DNA of 37,817 nucleotides, from NCBI GenBank assembly GCA_934630705.1, contig CAKTWP010000018.1, positions 1-37,817 of the forward strand, given 5' to 3'. The DNA is from an uncultured Clostridia bacterium (GTDB lineage Bacteria > Bacillota > Clostridia > Christensenellales > Aristaeellaceae). The translations under genes were made by a program, and so were the position numbers. This document shows positions 1-8,063 of the stretch, in pieces; the first letter of the stretch is position 1, and each line of letters starts with the position of its first letter. The notes under the pieces were generated by a model. That model saw only the letters and a list, made by a program, of their open reading frames with translations. It did not search any database and was not told the origin of the DNA.

Positions 1-47
1 TCCGCATATGCGGCAAAAAATTCACTATTATCGTAAATATTTCTCAT
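1..47 (-). CDS. 5' end of a probable class I SAM-dependent methyltransferase (partial)
   Basis: Only the first 15 codons lie in the window; the gene continues off the left edge. Read on the minus strand from the ATG at 47 it begins MRNIYDNSEFFAAYA, which resembles the N-terminus of many small class I methyltransferases of Clostridia (I-Y-D-N-x-x-F-F-x-x-Y-A). A GGAGG ribosome binding site lies 9 bases upstream, and a plausible promoter follows at 85-114. The family call rests on this short N-terminal signature alone, since the SAM-binding motifs are outside the window. The start codon itself is well supported. Confidence 0.55.
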   Translation of the reverse strand, partial: MRNIYDNSEFFAAYA

Positions 48-84
48 TGATAATTACCTCCACAACTTCCGATTTATGATATTC

Positions 85-114
85 AGTATAGCACACACGG
101 GCCCTCAATAGCAA
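85..114 (-). promoter_or_regulatory. Promoter of the partial methyltransferase gene
   Basis: Minus-strand -10 box TATACT (90-85), preceded by an extended TGC, with a weaker -35 TTGCTA (114-109) at 18 bp. It would give a leader of about 30 nt ahead of the ATG at 47. Confidence 0.45.
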
Positions 115-213
115 GCAAGCCGCAAAGGCGCAAGGAAACACTTACTCGCCACCTGCCCAATGCCAGACGGCGGCCGTGCCTTTATCGGTATGTTTTAAGT
201 GGATGATATATCT

Positions 214-255
214 GCTTATAAAAATCCCCACACCGCCTGAAAAATGTGCGGGATT
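214..255 (-). terminator. Intrinsic terminator downstream of typA
   Basis: On the minus strand a 10-bp stem (AATCCC plus CACA pairing with TGTG and GGGATT, one bulged base) is followed by a T-rich tail. It lies about 160 nt beyond the typA stop codon. The rest of 115-360 holds no credible open reading frame. Confidence 0.5.
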
Positions 256-360
256 CTCTGCACAATTCATAACTGCTTTCATTCACCGCAAAGAGATACC
301 ATTCATGATGTAATACCTGGCGGAAACCACCCTTTATAAGTCACATCATGAAAAGAGATG

Positions 361-402
361 CGGGGGAAACCATTCTTTGGCCACAAAGAACAGTTTCCCC
401 CG
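361..402 (-). repeat. Long 3'-UTR hairpin after typA, family also seen at 7972-8010
   Basis: Near-perfect inverted repeat: CGGGGGAAAC at 361-370 pairs with GTTTCCCCCG at 393-402, and TTCTTTG pairs with CAAAGAA inside, around a 4-nt loop. It begins 13 bases after the typA stop. The element at 7972-8010 is the same hairpin in the same orientation relative to its gene. There is no strong T-run, so it may be a processing or stabilising structure rather than a classical terminator. Confidence 0.7.
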
Positions 403-414
403 CAAAGAACTTGT

Positions 415-2241
415 TTACTTTTTGAGCCGGCTCAGATCCTTAGCCCGCTGCTCATGGCTGAGCACCCGCTTGCGCATCCGCAGGGACTTGGGCGTGATCT
501 CCAGCAGCTCATCGTCATCGATGAACTCCAGGCACTCCTCCAGCGTCAGCGGATGGACGGACACCAGCCGCAGGCTGTCCTCGGAAGCGGAAGCATTGCG
601 CATGTTGGTCACGTGCTTCTGCTTGCATACGTTCACCACAATGTCGCCGGGCCGGCTGGATTCGCCGCAGATCATGCCGCCATACACAGGCGTCTGATTG
701 CTGATAAACAGCGTGCCGCGATCCTGCACATAGTACAGGGCGTACTGTGTGGTTTCGCCGGTTTCATAGCATACCAGCGCGCCCACATTCCGATGGGGAA
801 TATCCCCCTTGTAATCCTCGTAATGGTCGAACACGGCGCTCATCACGCCCTCGCCGCGGGTATCGGTCATGAACTCGCTGCGATAGCCGAACAGGCCCCG
901 GGACGGCACCATGAACTCCAGCCGCACCCGATCGCCGCCGGCCATGGAATCCAGCGTGCCCCGGCGGCGGCCAATCTTCTCGATCACCGCGCCCGCATAG
1001 GCCTGGGGCACATCGGCCACCATCCGCTCCACAGGCTCCATCTTCCGGCCATTGTCATAATGATAAATAACCTCGGGCTTGCTCACCTGGAACTCATAGC
1101 CCTCCCGGCGCATGGTTTCAATCAGCACGGACAGATGCAGCTCGCCCCGGCCGCAGACCTCGAACTGATCGGGGGTTTCCCCATCCTTCACCCGCAGAGA
1201 TACGTCGGTTTCCAGCTCCCGGTACAGCCGGGCGCGGAGATGGCGGCTGGTGACGAACTGGCCTTCCCGGCCCGCAAAGGGGGAATCGTTTACGGAGAAG
1301 GTCATGGTCACGGTGGGTTCGGTGATGGCCACAAAGGGCAGGGGCTCCACCGCAGTGGGATCGCACACGGTGTCGCCGATAGAAATATCAGGCAGGCCGG
1401 TCAGGGCCACGATGTCGCCCATGCTCACGGATTCGGCAGGCACGCGCTTGAGCCCATCATATACGGACAGAGCGGTCAGCCGCCAGGGGGGCGTGGTCAG
1501 GCCCTCGTTCAGGGCGTTGCAGCGAACCACCATGGCGCCGTCCCGCAGGGTGCCGCGGGTGATGCGGCCAATGCCGATACGGCCCACGTATTCGTTATAG
1601 TCGATGGTGGAAATCAGCACCTGCGCCGGGCCGTCGGGATCGCCTTCGGGGGCAGGGATATATTTCATAATCGCGTCAAACAGCGGCCGCAGGTCCACGC
1701 CGGGCACATCGGGATCCAGCGTAGCGGTGCCCTTCCGGGCGGAAGCGTAGATGATGGGATGATCCAGCGTGGCCGGATCCGCGTCCAGCTCGATGAGCAG
1801 ATCCACCAGCTCGTCCACCACCTCGGCGCAGCGGGCGTCGGGACGATCCACCTTGTTAATCACCAGCAGCACCGGCAGCTTCAGGTTCAGCGCCTTTTGC
1901 AGCACGAACCGGGTCTGGGGCATGGGGCCTTCAAAGCTGTCCACCAGCAGCAGCACCCCGTCCACCATCTTGAGAACCCGCTCCACCTCGCCGCCAAAGT
2001 CGGCGTGGCCGGGGGTGTCCACGATATTGATTTTCGCGTGTTTATAATGCACGGCCGTGTTCTTGGCCAGGATGGTTATGCCCCGTTCCCGCTCCAGATC
2101 ATTAGAGTCCATCACGCGCTCGGCCACCTGCTGGTTCTGACGGAACACGCCGCCCTGGCGGAGCATCTGGTCCACCAGCGTGGTCTTGCCGTGGTCTACG
2201 TGCGCGATAATGGCGATGTTGCGAATATCATTGCGAATCAT
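415..2241 (-). CDS. typA: Ribosome-associated translational GTPase TypA/BipA
   Basis: This 608-residue protein has the length and architecture of TypA/BipA. It is a translation-factor GTPase that binds the ribosome and helps 50S assembly and stress adaptation. The GTPase motifs are all present near the N-terminus: HVDHGKTT (G1), RERGIT (switch I), DTPGHADF (G3), NKVDR (G4) and SARKG (G5). EF-G-like domains follow, including the GRGELHLS segment and the BipA-type C-terminal region with YGGMICGESSR. The ATG at 2241 is chosen over an in-frame start at 2286 because an AAGGGAG ribosome binding site sits just before it and residue 1 then matches the usual MIRNDIRNIAIIAHVDHGK-like start of the family. 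It has its own TTGACA promoter and appears monocistronic, followed by hairpins at 361-402 and 214-255. Confidence 0.97.
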   Translation of the reverse strand: MIRNDIRNIAIIAHVDHGKTTLVDQMLRQGGVFRQNQQVAERVMDSNDLERERGITILAKNTAVHYKHAKINIVDTPGHADFGGEVERVLKMVDGVLLLVDSFEGPMPQTRFVLQKALNLKLPVLLVINKVDRPDARCAEVVDELVDLLIELDADPATLDHPIIYASARKGTATLDPDVPGVDLRPLFDAIMKYIPAPEGDPDGPAQVLISTIDYNEYVGRIGIGRITRGTLRDGAMVVRCNALNEGLTTPPWRLTALSVYDGLKRVPAESVSMGDIVALTGLPDISIGDTVCDPTAVEPLPFVAITEPTVTMTFSVNDSPFAGREGQFVTSRHLRARLYRELETDVSLRVKDGETPDQFEVCGRGELHLSVLIETMRREGYEFQVSKPEVIYHYDNGRKMEPVERMVADVPQAYAGAVIEKIGRRRGTLDSMAGGDRVRLEFMVPSRGLFGYRSEFMTDTRGEGVMSAVFDHYEDYKGDIPHRNVGALVCYETGETTQYALYYVQDRGTLFISNQTPVYGGMICGESSRPGDIVVNVCKQKHVTNMRNASASEDSLRLVSVHPLTLEECLEFIDDDELLEITPKSLRMRKRVLSHEQRAKDLSRLKK

Positions 2242-2292
2242 CAGTGATTTCTCCCTTTCAACTGGTCTGCGTTGACCAAAAAGCAACAGCCT

Positions 2293-2322
2293 ATTTTATA
2301 TCATTCTCCCCCGGTTTGTCAA
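2293..2322 (-). promoter_or_regulatory. typA promoter
   Basis: Minus-strand TTGACA (2322-2317), 18 bp spacer, TAAAAT (2298-2293). This places transcription start about 45 nt upstream of the typA ATG. A short inverted repeat (TGGTC/GACCA) lies in the leader near 2259-2276. Confidence 0.75.
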
Positions 2323-2393
2323 CGGAAACAGCAGAAAAAAAGCGCGGAAAGGAGATTGGCAGGAAACAGAATACACAAAAAATGCAGGAGCGG

Positions 2394-2720
2394 GGACTTT
2401 GACTGCAAAGACCCCTCTCCCGCAAAACCATTAAAAGGACAGCCGCAAGCCTGTGGGATGCAATGAAGGGCGACAAGCCCTTCATTTTTCGATCCGCAGG
2501 CGACGGCATGTACGTCGCCGAGGAGCGGCAGAATGCCGCTTCCTCTATCATTTTCTGACCGTAAAATGTGGCATCTTTGATGCCCATTTTACAAGAAAAT
2601 GATGTTCCAAATGCAAGACTGCTTTAGCAGGCTTACATTTGCAGGGCGGCGAAAACACTTTTTCGACGCCCTGATGAGAGAGGAGGACTTTGACTGCAAA
2701 GACCCCTCTCCCGCAAAACC
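2394..2720. repeat. Multi-hairpin repeat array, copy 1, bounded by exact 36-bp direct repeats
   Basis: The 2323-2738 interval has no credible gene but is packed with secondary structure. Identical 36-bp direct repeats occur at 2394-2429 and 2685-2720; each contains CTTTG-ACTG-CAAAG. Between them, reading on the plus strand, are a 9-bp stem ATGAAGGGC/GCCCTTCAT with T-tail (2463-2489), GGCGACG/CGTCGCC (2499-2519), GCGGCA/TGCCGC (about 2519-2544), a 55-bp hairpin with TCATTTTCT/AGAAAATGA outside GTAAAAT/ATTTTAC and GGCATC/GATGCC (2549-2601), a CTGC/GCAG hairpin within CAAATG/CATTTG (about 2608-2641), and GGGCGGCGAAAA/TTTTTCGACGCCC (2644-2671). The part from about 2438 to 2671 is related to the repeats at 17281-17485 and 22489-22695. 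An apparent small reading frame starting MKGDKPFIF is part of the repeat and is not called as a gene. Confidence 0.8.
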
Positions 2721-2738
2721 GATAAAAATGTCCTTGGT

Positions 2739-3398
2739 TCAATTCACCGGCGTGTCCGCTGCGCGGGACGCGGCCATATCCGGCAGGGGCGTATCCTTCA
2801 GATGCGTCAGACGGCTGAGGGAAACCTCATAGGCCACCCGGTTCATCACGGTGCCGTCGGGCAGCTGCTTCTGGTAATCCCGGCTCTGAAACCGGCCCTG
2901 CACCTTGAGCTTATCGCCCACGCTGAGCTGGGCGGCATACCGGGCCGTGCGGCCCCAGGCAATGCAGGGAATATAATCGCTTTTGCCAAAGGCGCGGTTC
3001 ACTGCCAGCATCAGATCGGCAATTTCCCGGCCAAAGGGCGTGGTGCGAAACGCCGGCGGCTTGCAGATCGCGCCGGTCAATTGAATGATATTGGGATTTT
3101 CCGCTTCCTCCGGGGCCAGCAGCCGCTGGGCGAAGGCGGTCAGCAGCAGGCGGCCGGCCCCGCCCACCACCTTGTTATACGACCGCAGCTGCCCCGACAC
3201 GCACAGCCGCACCCCGGGCGTCACCTGGCTGTTCATCAGCCGCTCGCTGACGGTGACAGGCAGCAGATCATGCGCGCCGGAAAGCCGGGGCACCTTCAAA
3301 TCCATCCGATAAAATTGTTCGCCAAACACCTCGTGATCCAGCACGGGCGCGCTTTCGATCACGCCGCAAAGACACAGCTGATTATTCTCGCTATCCAT
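2739..3398 (-). CDS. Tandem OB-fold single-stranded DNA-binding-like protein
   Basis: This 219-residue protein contains two oligonucleotide-binding folds in tandem. The first half (about residues 5-95) carries HEVFGEQFYRMDLKVPRLSG and GQLRSYN motifs. The second (about 105-195) carries TPFGREIADLMLAVNR, KSDYIPCIAWGR, GDKLKVQGRFQSR and a YEVSLSRL strand. This matches an SSB/PriB-like family common in Clostridia and distinct from canonical single-OB Ssb, so a role in DNA replication or repair is inferred. It lacks the acidic DDDIPF-type tail of canonical SSB. The ATG at 3398 is preceded by GGAGG; an upstream in-frame ATG at 3458 lies inside the preceding gene. It starts 7 bases after the deacetylase stop, so the two are co-transcribed. 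Confidence 0.85.
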   Translation of the reverse strand: MDSENNQLCLCGVIESAPVLDHEVFGEQFYRMDLKVPRLSGAHDLLPVTVSERLMNSQVTPGVRLCVSGQLRSYNKVVGGAGRLLLTAFAQRLLAPEEAENPNIIQLTGAICKPPAFRTTPFGREIADLMLAVNRAFGKSDYIPCIAWGRTARYAAQLSVGDKLKVQGRFQSRDYQKQLPDGTVMNRVAYEVSLSRLTHLKDTPLPDMAASRAADTPVN

Positions 3399-3405
3399 GT
3401 TTCCT

Positions 3406-4212
3406 TCACACCTCCGGTACTGTTGTGGCGGCAGGATGCTGCCTGCCCTGTGTGTCAATGGTGGTTTCCCCGGTCAGCAGCAGCTCCGAGATGGGCACCA
3501 CCGCAAGCCCCTTTTCTTTGTATCCTGCAAGGACGGCGGGCAGCGCGTCCAGGATATACTGAGAATCATTGTGAAACAGCACAATATCCCCGCTCCTGGC
3601 CTTGCCGGCCCGGGTGATAATTTCCTGCGCGCCGCGGTTTTTCCAGTCCAGAGAATCCACGCTCCACTGGATCACCTCGTAGCCCTCGGCCCGGGCGGTG
3701 AGCACCACCTGGTTGTTGTAATCCCCGTAGGGCGGGCGAAAGAGCCTGGTGGGCACGCCGGTGATGGCCTGGGCGTTGTGACTCATGGTGCGCAGCTCCT
3801 GCGCGATTTTCTCCCGGCTGAGCTTGCTCATCTGGGGATGGCTGGCGGAATGATTGCCAATCTCATGGCCCCGGGCGGCAATCTCCTGCACCAGCTCGGG
3901 AAACCGCTGGGTCCAGATATCCACCAGGAAAAACGTGGTTTTCACGTCGTACTCATCCAGAATATCCAGAATCTTCAGGGTTTTGTCCCCGCCCCAGGCC
4001 GCGTCAAAGCTGATGGCAATCTTGCCGTCATCCCGATCCACGCAGTAAATGGGCAGCTCCCTTTTCCGGGCCACCACCTCTGCGCTGCGCACCCCGGACA
4101 GATATACCGCGCCCAGCGCGCACAGCAGCAATACGGCGGAAATCATCCCGGCCGTTCTTCCTTGCTTTTTCTCTTGCGGTCTTTCTCCGGCGCGCGTTAC
4201 CTTCTTGATCAT
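3406..4212 (-). CDS. Membrane-anchored polysaccharide deacetylase (NodB domain)
   Basis: A 268-residue protein with an N-terminal signal anchor (about residues 23-42, hydrophobic, preceded by a Lys/Arg-rich stretch) and a NodB/CE4 domain outside the membrane. Visible CE4 motifs are ISFDAAWGG (motif 1, with a single Asp), HEIGNHSASHP (motif 2 metal-binding histidines), RPPYGDYN (motif 3), W-S-V-D-S-L-D-W (motif 4) and DIVLFHND (motif 5). The enzyme is expected to remove N-acetyl groups from peptidoglycan or another surface glycan, as PdaB- and PgdA-type enzymes do. Motif 1 reads FDAAWG rather than the textbook FDDG; this is the version found in sporulation-type PdaB relatives. The ATG at 4212 has an AGGAGGG site 8 bases upstream. 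It forms an operon with the SSB-like gene. Confidence 0.9.
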   Translation of the reverse strand: MIKKVTRAGERPQEKKQGRTAGMISAVLLLCALGAVYLSGVRSAEVVARKRELPIYCVDRDDGKIAISFDAAWGGDKTLKILDILDEYDVKTTFFLVDIWTQRFPELVQEIAARGHEIGNHSASHPQMSKLSREKIAQELRTMSHNAQAITGVPTRLFRPPYGDYNNQVVLTARAEGYEVIQWSVDSLDWKNRGAQEIITRAGKARSGDIVLFHNDSQYILDALPAVLAGYKEKGLAVVPISELLLTGETTIDTQGRQHPAATTVPEV

Positions 4213-4363
4213 CCTCTGCGCCCTCCTTCCTGCCTTCTCAGCCTATGCGGCTGCTCCCGGCATTAGAAGCGCTTTTTTTCCTGCGCGCCATTGCATTTTC
4301 TATTGTATGCGGGAACGGATAATGATATGACCGATGAAGCGGAGATTTTTCATAAAACCAACA

Positions 4364-4423
4364 ATGCGTCCCGGCTTGGAGAAGAAGAAAAGATTTTGCC
4401 TTCTTCCCCAAACTGGGACGCAT
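4364..4423. repeat. Dispersed 60-bp palindrome, copy A
   Basis: Arms ATGCGTCCC (4364-4372) and GGGACGCAT (4415-4423), with further pairing inside (CTTGG with CCAAA, GAAG with CTTC). It lies between metG and the deacetylase gene, downstream of metG. Related copies are at 8184, 17611, 34354 and, as a half copy, 35533. A T-run after the right arm is absent. Confidence 0.75.
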
Positions 4424-4616
4424 GCTGATAGTATATATAGATTTTACGGCTTTCTTCGGAAGAACACGAGTGGAATGAGAGATGCGGCTTTAGACGCGTT
4501 TCGCGGCTGCGGCCTGTTGTATCACAACCTAACGCGCTTCCGTCCAGCGAGGCGGGAAAGCAAGGTGGCGCGTGAAGCCGCTTCAGAATCCTTCCCTTGC
4601 AATCCGCTTTTTCACC
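4424..4616. other. Intergenic stretch downstream of metG, no gene seen
   Basis: Together with copy A of the palindrome this makes a 404-bp gene-free interval between metG and the deacetylase. It contains an exact short palindrome TTCTTCGGAAGAA near 4452-4464 and several GC-rich inverted repeats. No reading frame here has both a ribosome binding site and protein-like composition. Confidence 0.5.
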
Positions 4617-6644
4617 TTACCCAATCTCCGCGCCGTCGGGCATGATGGGATCGGCCTGAAGCAGGCGGAGGGTTTCAGAGCCGTCGTCGTTTACCTTCAC
4701 GGCGGAGAGCAGCATGCCCTGGGATTCCACGCCCATGATCTTCCGGGGTGCCAGATTCGCCAGCAGAATCAGCTTCTTGCCAATCAGCTCCTCGGGCGTA
4801 TGGAACTTGGCGATGCCGGAGAGCACGGTGCGTTCTTCATCCCCCAGGGACAGCCGGAACTGCAGCAGCTTCTCGCTCTTTTCCACCCGCTTGCATTCCA
4901 CCACCCGGGCGACCCGCAGCTTCACCTTCTCAAAATCGTCAAAGGCGATGCATCCCTCGGGAATCTCCTGCTTCTTCTTTTCCTTCTTCTCTTGCTTTTC
5001 CTGCTTTTTCTCCTGCTTTTCCTGGGCCTTTTCTTCCTTCTTTTCTTCCTTCGGCGCCAGGGCTTCCAGCTCCTTCTGAACGTCAATGCGCGGGAACAGC
5101 GCCTCGCCCTTCTTCACCTTCGTGCCCGCAGGAATCGCGCCAAAGCGCTGCAGGGATTCCCAGGTCTTGAGCGCTTCATCCCCGATGCCCAGCTGAGCGA
5201 AAATCTTCTCGGGCACCTTGGGCATGAACGGCCCCACCAGCACCGCGGCATACCGCACGCATTCAGCCAGCATGTTCATCACATTGGCCAGCCGATCCGT
5301 TTTCGCTTCATCCTTGCCCAGCACCCAGGGCTGGGTCTGATCGATATACTTATTGCATTCGCCAATAACCTTCCAGATTTCCGCCAGCGCCTGGGAGAAC
5401 TGGAGCTTGTTCATCTGCTCCTCCACCAGCGCGGGCAGGGCGGCGCAATGCTCCCGCAGGGGCGCGTCCACTTCTTCGTCCACGGCATCCGTCCAGGCAG
5501 GGGTCTGGCCGCCGAAATATTTTTCGATCATCGCCACCGTGCGAGATACCAGATTGCCCAGATCGTTGGCCAGATCGGCGTTCATGCGGGTGAGGAAGGC
5601 TTCGTTGGTATAATTGCCGTCCGCGCCGAAGGGCATTTCCCGCAGCAGGTAATACCGCAGCGCATCCGCCCCATACCGGGCCACGATGGGCTGGGCATAC
5701 ACCACGTTGCCCTTGGATTTGCTCATTTTATCGTTGCCAAACAGCAGCCAGCCATGGGCAAACACCTGCTTGGGCAGGGGCAGCCCCAGAGCGTGGAGCA
5801 TGATAGGCCAATAGATGGTGTGGAACCGGACAATTTCCTTGCCCACCAGATGCACATCCGCAGGCCAGTACTTGCGGAACAGATGATCGTCCTCCGAATC
5901 ATAGCCCAGCGCGGAGATGTAGTTGGACAGCGCGTCGATCCACACATAGACCACATGGCCGGGATCAAAATCCACCGGCACGCCCCATTTGAAGCTGGTG
6001 CGGGATACGCACAGATCCTGCAGGCCGGGCTTGAGGAAATTATTGATCATTTCATTGGCCCGGGAGGCGGGCTGGATGAAATCCGGATGGGACTGGAGAT
6101 AATCCAGCAGCCAATCCTGATATTTGCTCATGCGGAAGAAATAGCTTTCCTCCTTGGTGGGCTCCACGGGGCGGCCGCAGTCCGGGCAGCATTTCACGCC
6201 GTCCTTTTCCACCACCTGGGTGGGCGTCCAGAAGGATTCGCAGGGGGTGCAATACAGGCCCTCGTAAGCGCTCTTGTAAATATCGCCCTGCTCATAGAAC
6301 TGGCGGAAGATTTTCTGAACCACCTTTTCATGGCGTTCATCGGTGGTGCGGATGAAGTCGTTATACTCCACCTCCATCAGCTTCCACAGCTCCTTGGTAT
6401 TGGCCACGATTTCATCCACATAGGCCTGCGGAGTCACGCCCTTTTCGGCGGCCTTGCGCTCGATCTTCTGGCCGTGCTCGTCGGTGCCGGTGAGGAAATA
6501 GGTGTCATAGCCGGTGAGCTTTTTGAAGCGGGTCATGGTATCGGCGGCCACGGTGGTGTAGGTATGGCCGATATGCATGTTGCCCGAGGGGTAATAGATG
6601 GGCGTGGTGATATAGTAGGTTTTCTTTTTGCAATCCTGGCACAT
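4617..6644 (-). CDS. metG: Methionyl-tRNA synthetase with C-terminal tRNA-binding domain
   Basis: A 675-residue class I aminoacyl-tRNA synthetase charging tRNA-Met. The HIGH signature is at residues 24-27 within YPSGNMHIGHTY, the zinc-knuckle region includes YCTPCESFW and CCPDCGRP, and KMSKS lies near residue 305. An anticodon-binding helical domain follows. A strongly charged Lys/Glu-rich linker (about residues 528-560) then joins a Trbp111/EMAP-II-like OB domain (FDDFEKVKLRVARVVEC to the C-terminus), which in other bacteria gives dimerisation and extra tRNA affinity. The linker is unusually long and repetitive. The ATG at 6644 follows an AAGGGG site. Expression is evidently controlled by the T-box leader immediately upstream. 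Confidence 0.97.
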   Translation of the reverse strand: MCQDCKKKTYYITTPIYYPSGNMHIGHTYTTVAADTMTRFKKLTGYDTYFLTGTDEHGQKIERKAAEKGVTPQAYVDEIVANTKELWKLMEVEYNDFIRTTDERHEKVVQKIFRQFYEQGDIYKSAYEGLYCTPCESFWTPTQVVEKDGVKCCPDCGRPVEPTKEESYFFRMSKYQDWLLDYLQSHPDFIQPASRANEMINNFLKPGLQDLCVSRTSFKWGVPVDFDPGHVVYVWIDALSNYISALGYDSEDDHLFRKYWPADVHLVGKEIVRFHTIYWPIMLHALGLPLPKQVFAHGWLLFGNDKMSKSKGNVVYAQPIVARYGADALRYYLLREMPFGADGNYTNEAFLTRMNADLANDLGNLVSRTVAMIEKYFGGQTPAWTDAVDEEVDAPLREHCAALPALVEEQMNKLQFSQALAEIWKVIGECNKYIDQTQPWVLGKDEAKTDRLANVMNMLAECVRYAAVLVGPFMPKVPEKIFAQLGIGDEALKTWESLQRFGAIPAGTKVKKGEALFPRIDVQKELEALAPKEEKKEEKAQEKQEKKQEKQEKKEKKKQEIPEGCIAFDDFEKVKLRVARVVECKRVEKSEKLLQFRLSLGDEERTVLSGIAKFHTPEELIGKKLILLANLAPRKIMGVESQGMLLSAVKVNDDGSETLRLLQADPIMPDGAEIG

Positions 6645-6684
6645 GGTTTTCCGTCCCCTTCCTTTTTGATGCGTCCCTGCGGGC

Positions 6685-6980
6685 GCAAAAAAGCCCCCGC
6701 ATCCCCGATGATGCAGGGGCGTTGCTTATCCAACGCGGTACCACCCTGGTTCGCATGAAAACGGGCCGACGGATGCTTGCGCAAGGGAGCCCTGCCGCCC
6801 TTTGTCTGCCTGCCTGCATGCCTTCATTTCGCGGATATCGGCGCGGCCCGGCAAGGGCTTGGCCAGCGCTTCGCCCCTGCTGCTCCCGGGCCATGTTCTC
6901 CCGCCGCCGCCGCCGCGTTTCCATCCGCCGCGGCTCTCTATAGACGGCCCTGCGAGATACTCTCCCGTTCATCGCATATA
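6685..6980 (-). ncRNA. T-box leader (tRNA-Met-sensing riboswitch) of metG
   Basis: On the minus strand the leader contains the T-box bulge sequence AGGGTGGTACCGCG (6747-6734), which pairs with the uncharged tRNA acceptor end. It is followed by a strong terminator whose stem GCCCC-GCATC pairs with GATGC-GGGGC and ends in six T's (6721-6687). Upstream are the Stem I signatures: AGAGAG followed by GGATGGAAACGCGG-like distal-loop sequence near 6935-6910. An ATG in the context GAACATGG at 6894-6892 is a good candidate for the specifier codon, consistent with tRNA-Met. Uncharged tRNA-Met would favour the antiterminator and allow metG transcription. The leader is about 335 nt from the promoter to the ATG. 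Confidence 0.93.
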
Positions 6981-6985
6981 GCATT

Positions 6986-7014
6986 ATTTTACGTTTTTTC
7001 CCCGTCCTTGTCAA
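6986..7014 (-). promoter_or_regulatory. metG/T-box promoter
   Basis: Minus-strand TTGACA (7014-7009), 17 bp, TAAAAT (6991-6986). It sits directly upstream of Stem I of the T-box. Confidence 0.85.
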
Positions 7015-7078
7015 TCGCAAAATCCAGCGGCTTTTCATTTTTCACACCCGCCGGCACTAAATTTCCGTCAGCGCGCCC

Positions 7079-7107
7079 TTGAAAGAAGCGCGCGGTTTGG
7101 CTATAAT
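7079..7107 (+). promoter_or_regulatory. Promoter of the isomerase/epimerase gene
   Basis: TTGAAA (7079-7084), 17 bp, TATAAT (7102-7107). It is close to consensus and divergent from the metG promoter. It also shows that the in-frame codons upstream of 7172 are not translated. Confidence 0.85.
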
Positions 7108-7171
7108 AAGAAACAGCCGGCAAGGCCGATTCATCGATTCAACATTCAGAAACGAAAGCGAGGCCATTTCC

Positions 7172-7951
7172 ATGGGCAGGATTTCCAAAATTGGTTTGCA
7201 GTTGTTTTCCGTCCGCGGCAGCCTGGACACGCCCGAAAAGGCGGCAGAGACCTTCCGGAAGCTCAAGGCGCTGGGCTATGACGAGGGCCAGACCGCGGGC
7301 TGCTACGGCATGCCCTACGATCTGTTCTATTCTCTGGCCCAGGATGCGGGCATTGAGATCATCGGCACGCATGATGATTTCAATCTGATGAAAACCGACA
7401 TTGAAAAATCCATTGCCAATCACAAAATGCTCCACACCGCCAATATGGGCATCGGCGGCTTCGGGGCGCAGGACGTGGCGGCGGTGGAGGAATTTATCGA
7501 AGCGGCCAACAAGATTGCCCGCCGCATTGCGGAGGAGGGCATGAAGTTTACCTATCACAATCACAGCCAGGAATTCATCCGGCTGGAAAACGGCAGAACG
7601 GCCATGGAGATGCTGATGGAGGGGCTGGATCCGCAGCACACCTCCTTTGTGCTGGATACCTACTGGGTGCAGAACGCGGGCGGCGACGTATGCGCGTGGA
7701 TTGAGAAGCTGGCCGGGCGGATTGACATTCTGCATCTGAAGGACATGGCCTGCCATCGGAATGAGGAAGGCCGCTGCGTGGGCTACATCACCGAGATCGG
7801 CCATGGCAACATGGACTTCCATCGAATCATCGATGCGGCCCTCAAGGCGGGCGTGAAGCATTTCTGCGTGGAGCAGGACAACTGCCCCGCCGACTTCGAG
7901 CCCAGCCTTGCCTTCTCCAGCCGCTATCTCCACGAAAATTTCATGAAGTAA
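7172..7951 (+). CDS. Sugar phosphate isomerase/epimerase (AP endonuclease 2-type TIM barrel)
   Basis: A 259-residue TIM-barrel protein of the IolE/hydroxypyruvate-isomerase-like superfamily. It opens with KIGLQLFSVRG, typical of these sugar-metabolising proteins, and carries the metal- and substrate-binding segments FTYHNHSQEF, FVLDTYWVQNAGGD, ILHLKDM and EIGHGNMDF, ending with FCVEQDNC, whose Glu is a usual metal ligand. It should isomerise or epimerise a ketose or inosose-type substrate; the exact substrate cannot be read from sequence. The ATG at 7172 follows a GCGAGG site and a 58-nt leader. It is monocistronic, ends at a strong hairpin, and lies next to an oligosaccharide importer that may supply its pathway (inference). 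Confidence 0.85.
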   Translation: MGRISKIGLQLFSVRGSLDTPEKAAETFRKLKALGYDEGQTAGCYGMPYDLFYSLAQDAGIEIIGTHDDFNLMKTDIEKSIANHKMLHTANMGIGGFGAQDVAAVEEFIEAANKIARRIAEEGMKFTYHNHSQEFIRLENGRTAMEMLMEGLDPQHTSFVLDTYWVQNAGGDVCAWIEKLAGRIDILHLKDMACHRNEEGRCVGYITEIGHGNMDFHRIIDAALKAGVKHFCVEQDNCPADFEPSLAFSSRYLHENFMK

Positions 7952-7971
7952 AGGCGAAAGAAACATTATGC

Positions 7972-8010
7972 AGGGGGAACCGTTCTTGCGGCCAAAGAAC
8001 GGTTCCCCCT
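7972..8010 (+). terminator. 3'-UTR hairpin/terminator of the epimerase gene
   Basis: AGGGGGAACCGTTCTT pairs with AAGAACGGTTCCCCCT, ending in TTT. The hairpin is homologous to the one at 361-402 after typA, in the same orientation relative to the transcript. Confidence 0.65.
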
Positions 8011-8063
8011 TTCCGCGCCCGCCATCGGCGCGGCGGAGCGCTGCCGCTCCCGCCGCCTGTTTC

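Noticed and set aside
358..2247. Long plus-strand open frames opposite typA, metG, glyS, the penicillin-binding protein and the binding-protein genes
   Set aside because: All are shadows of well-identified minus- or plus-strand genes, with His/Gly/Gln-rich low-complexity translations and no ribosome binding sites.
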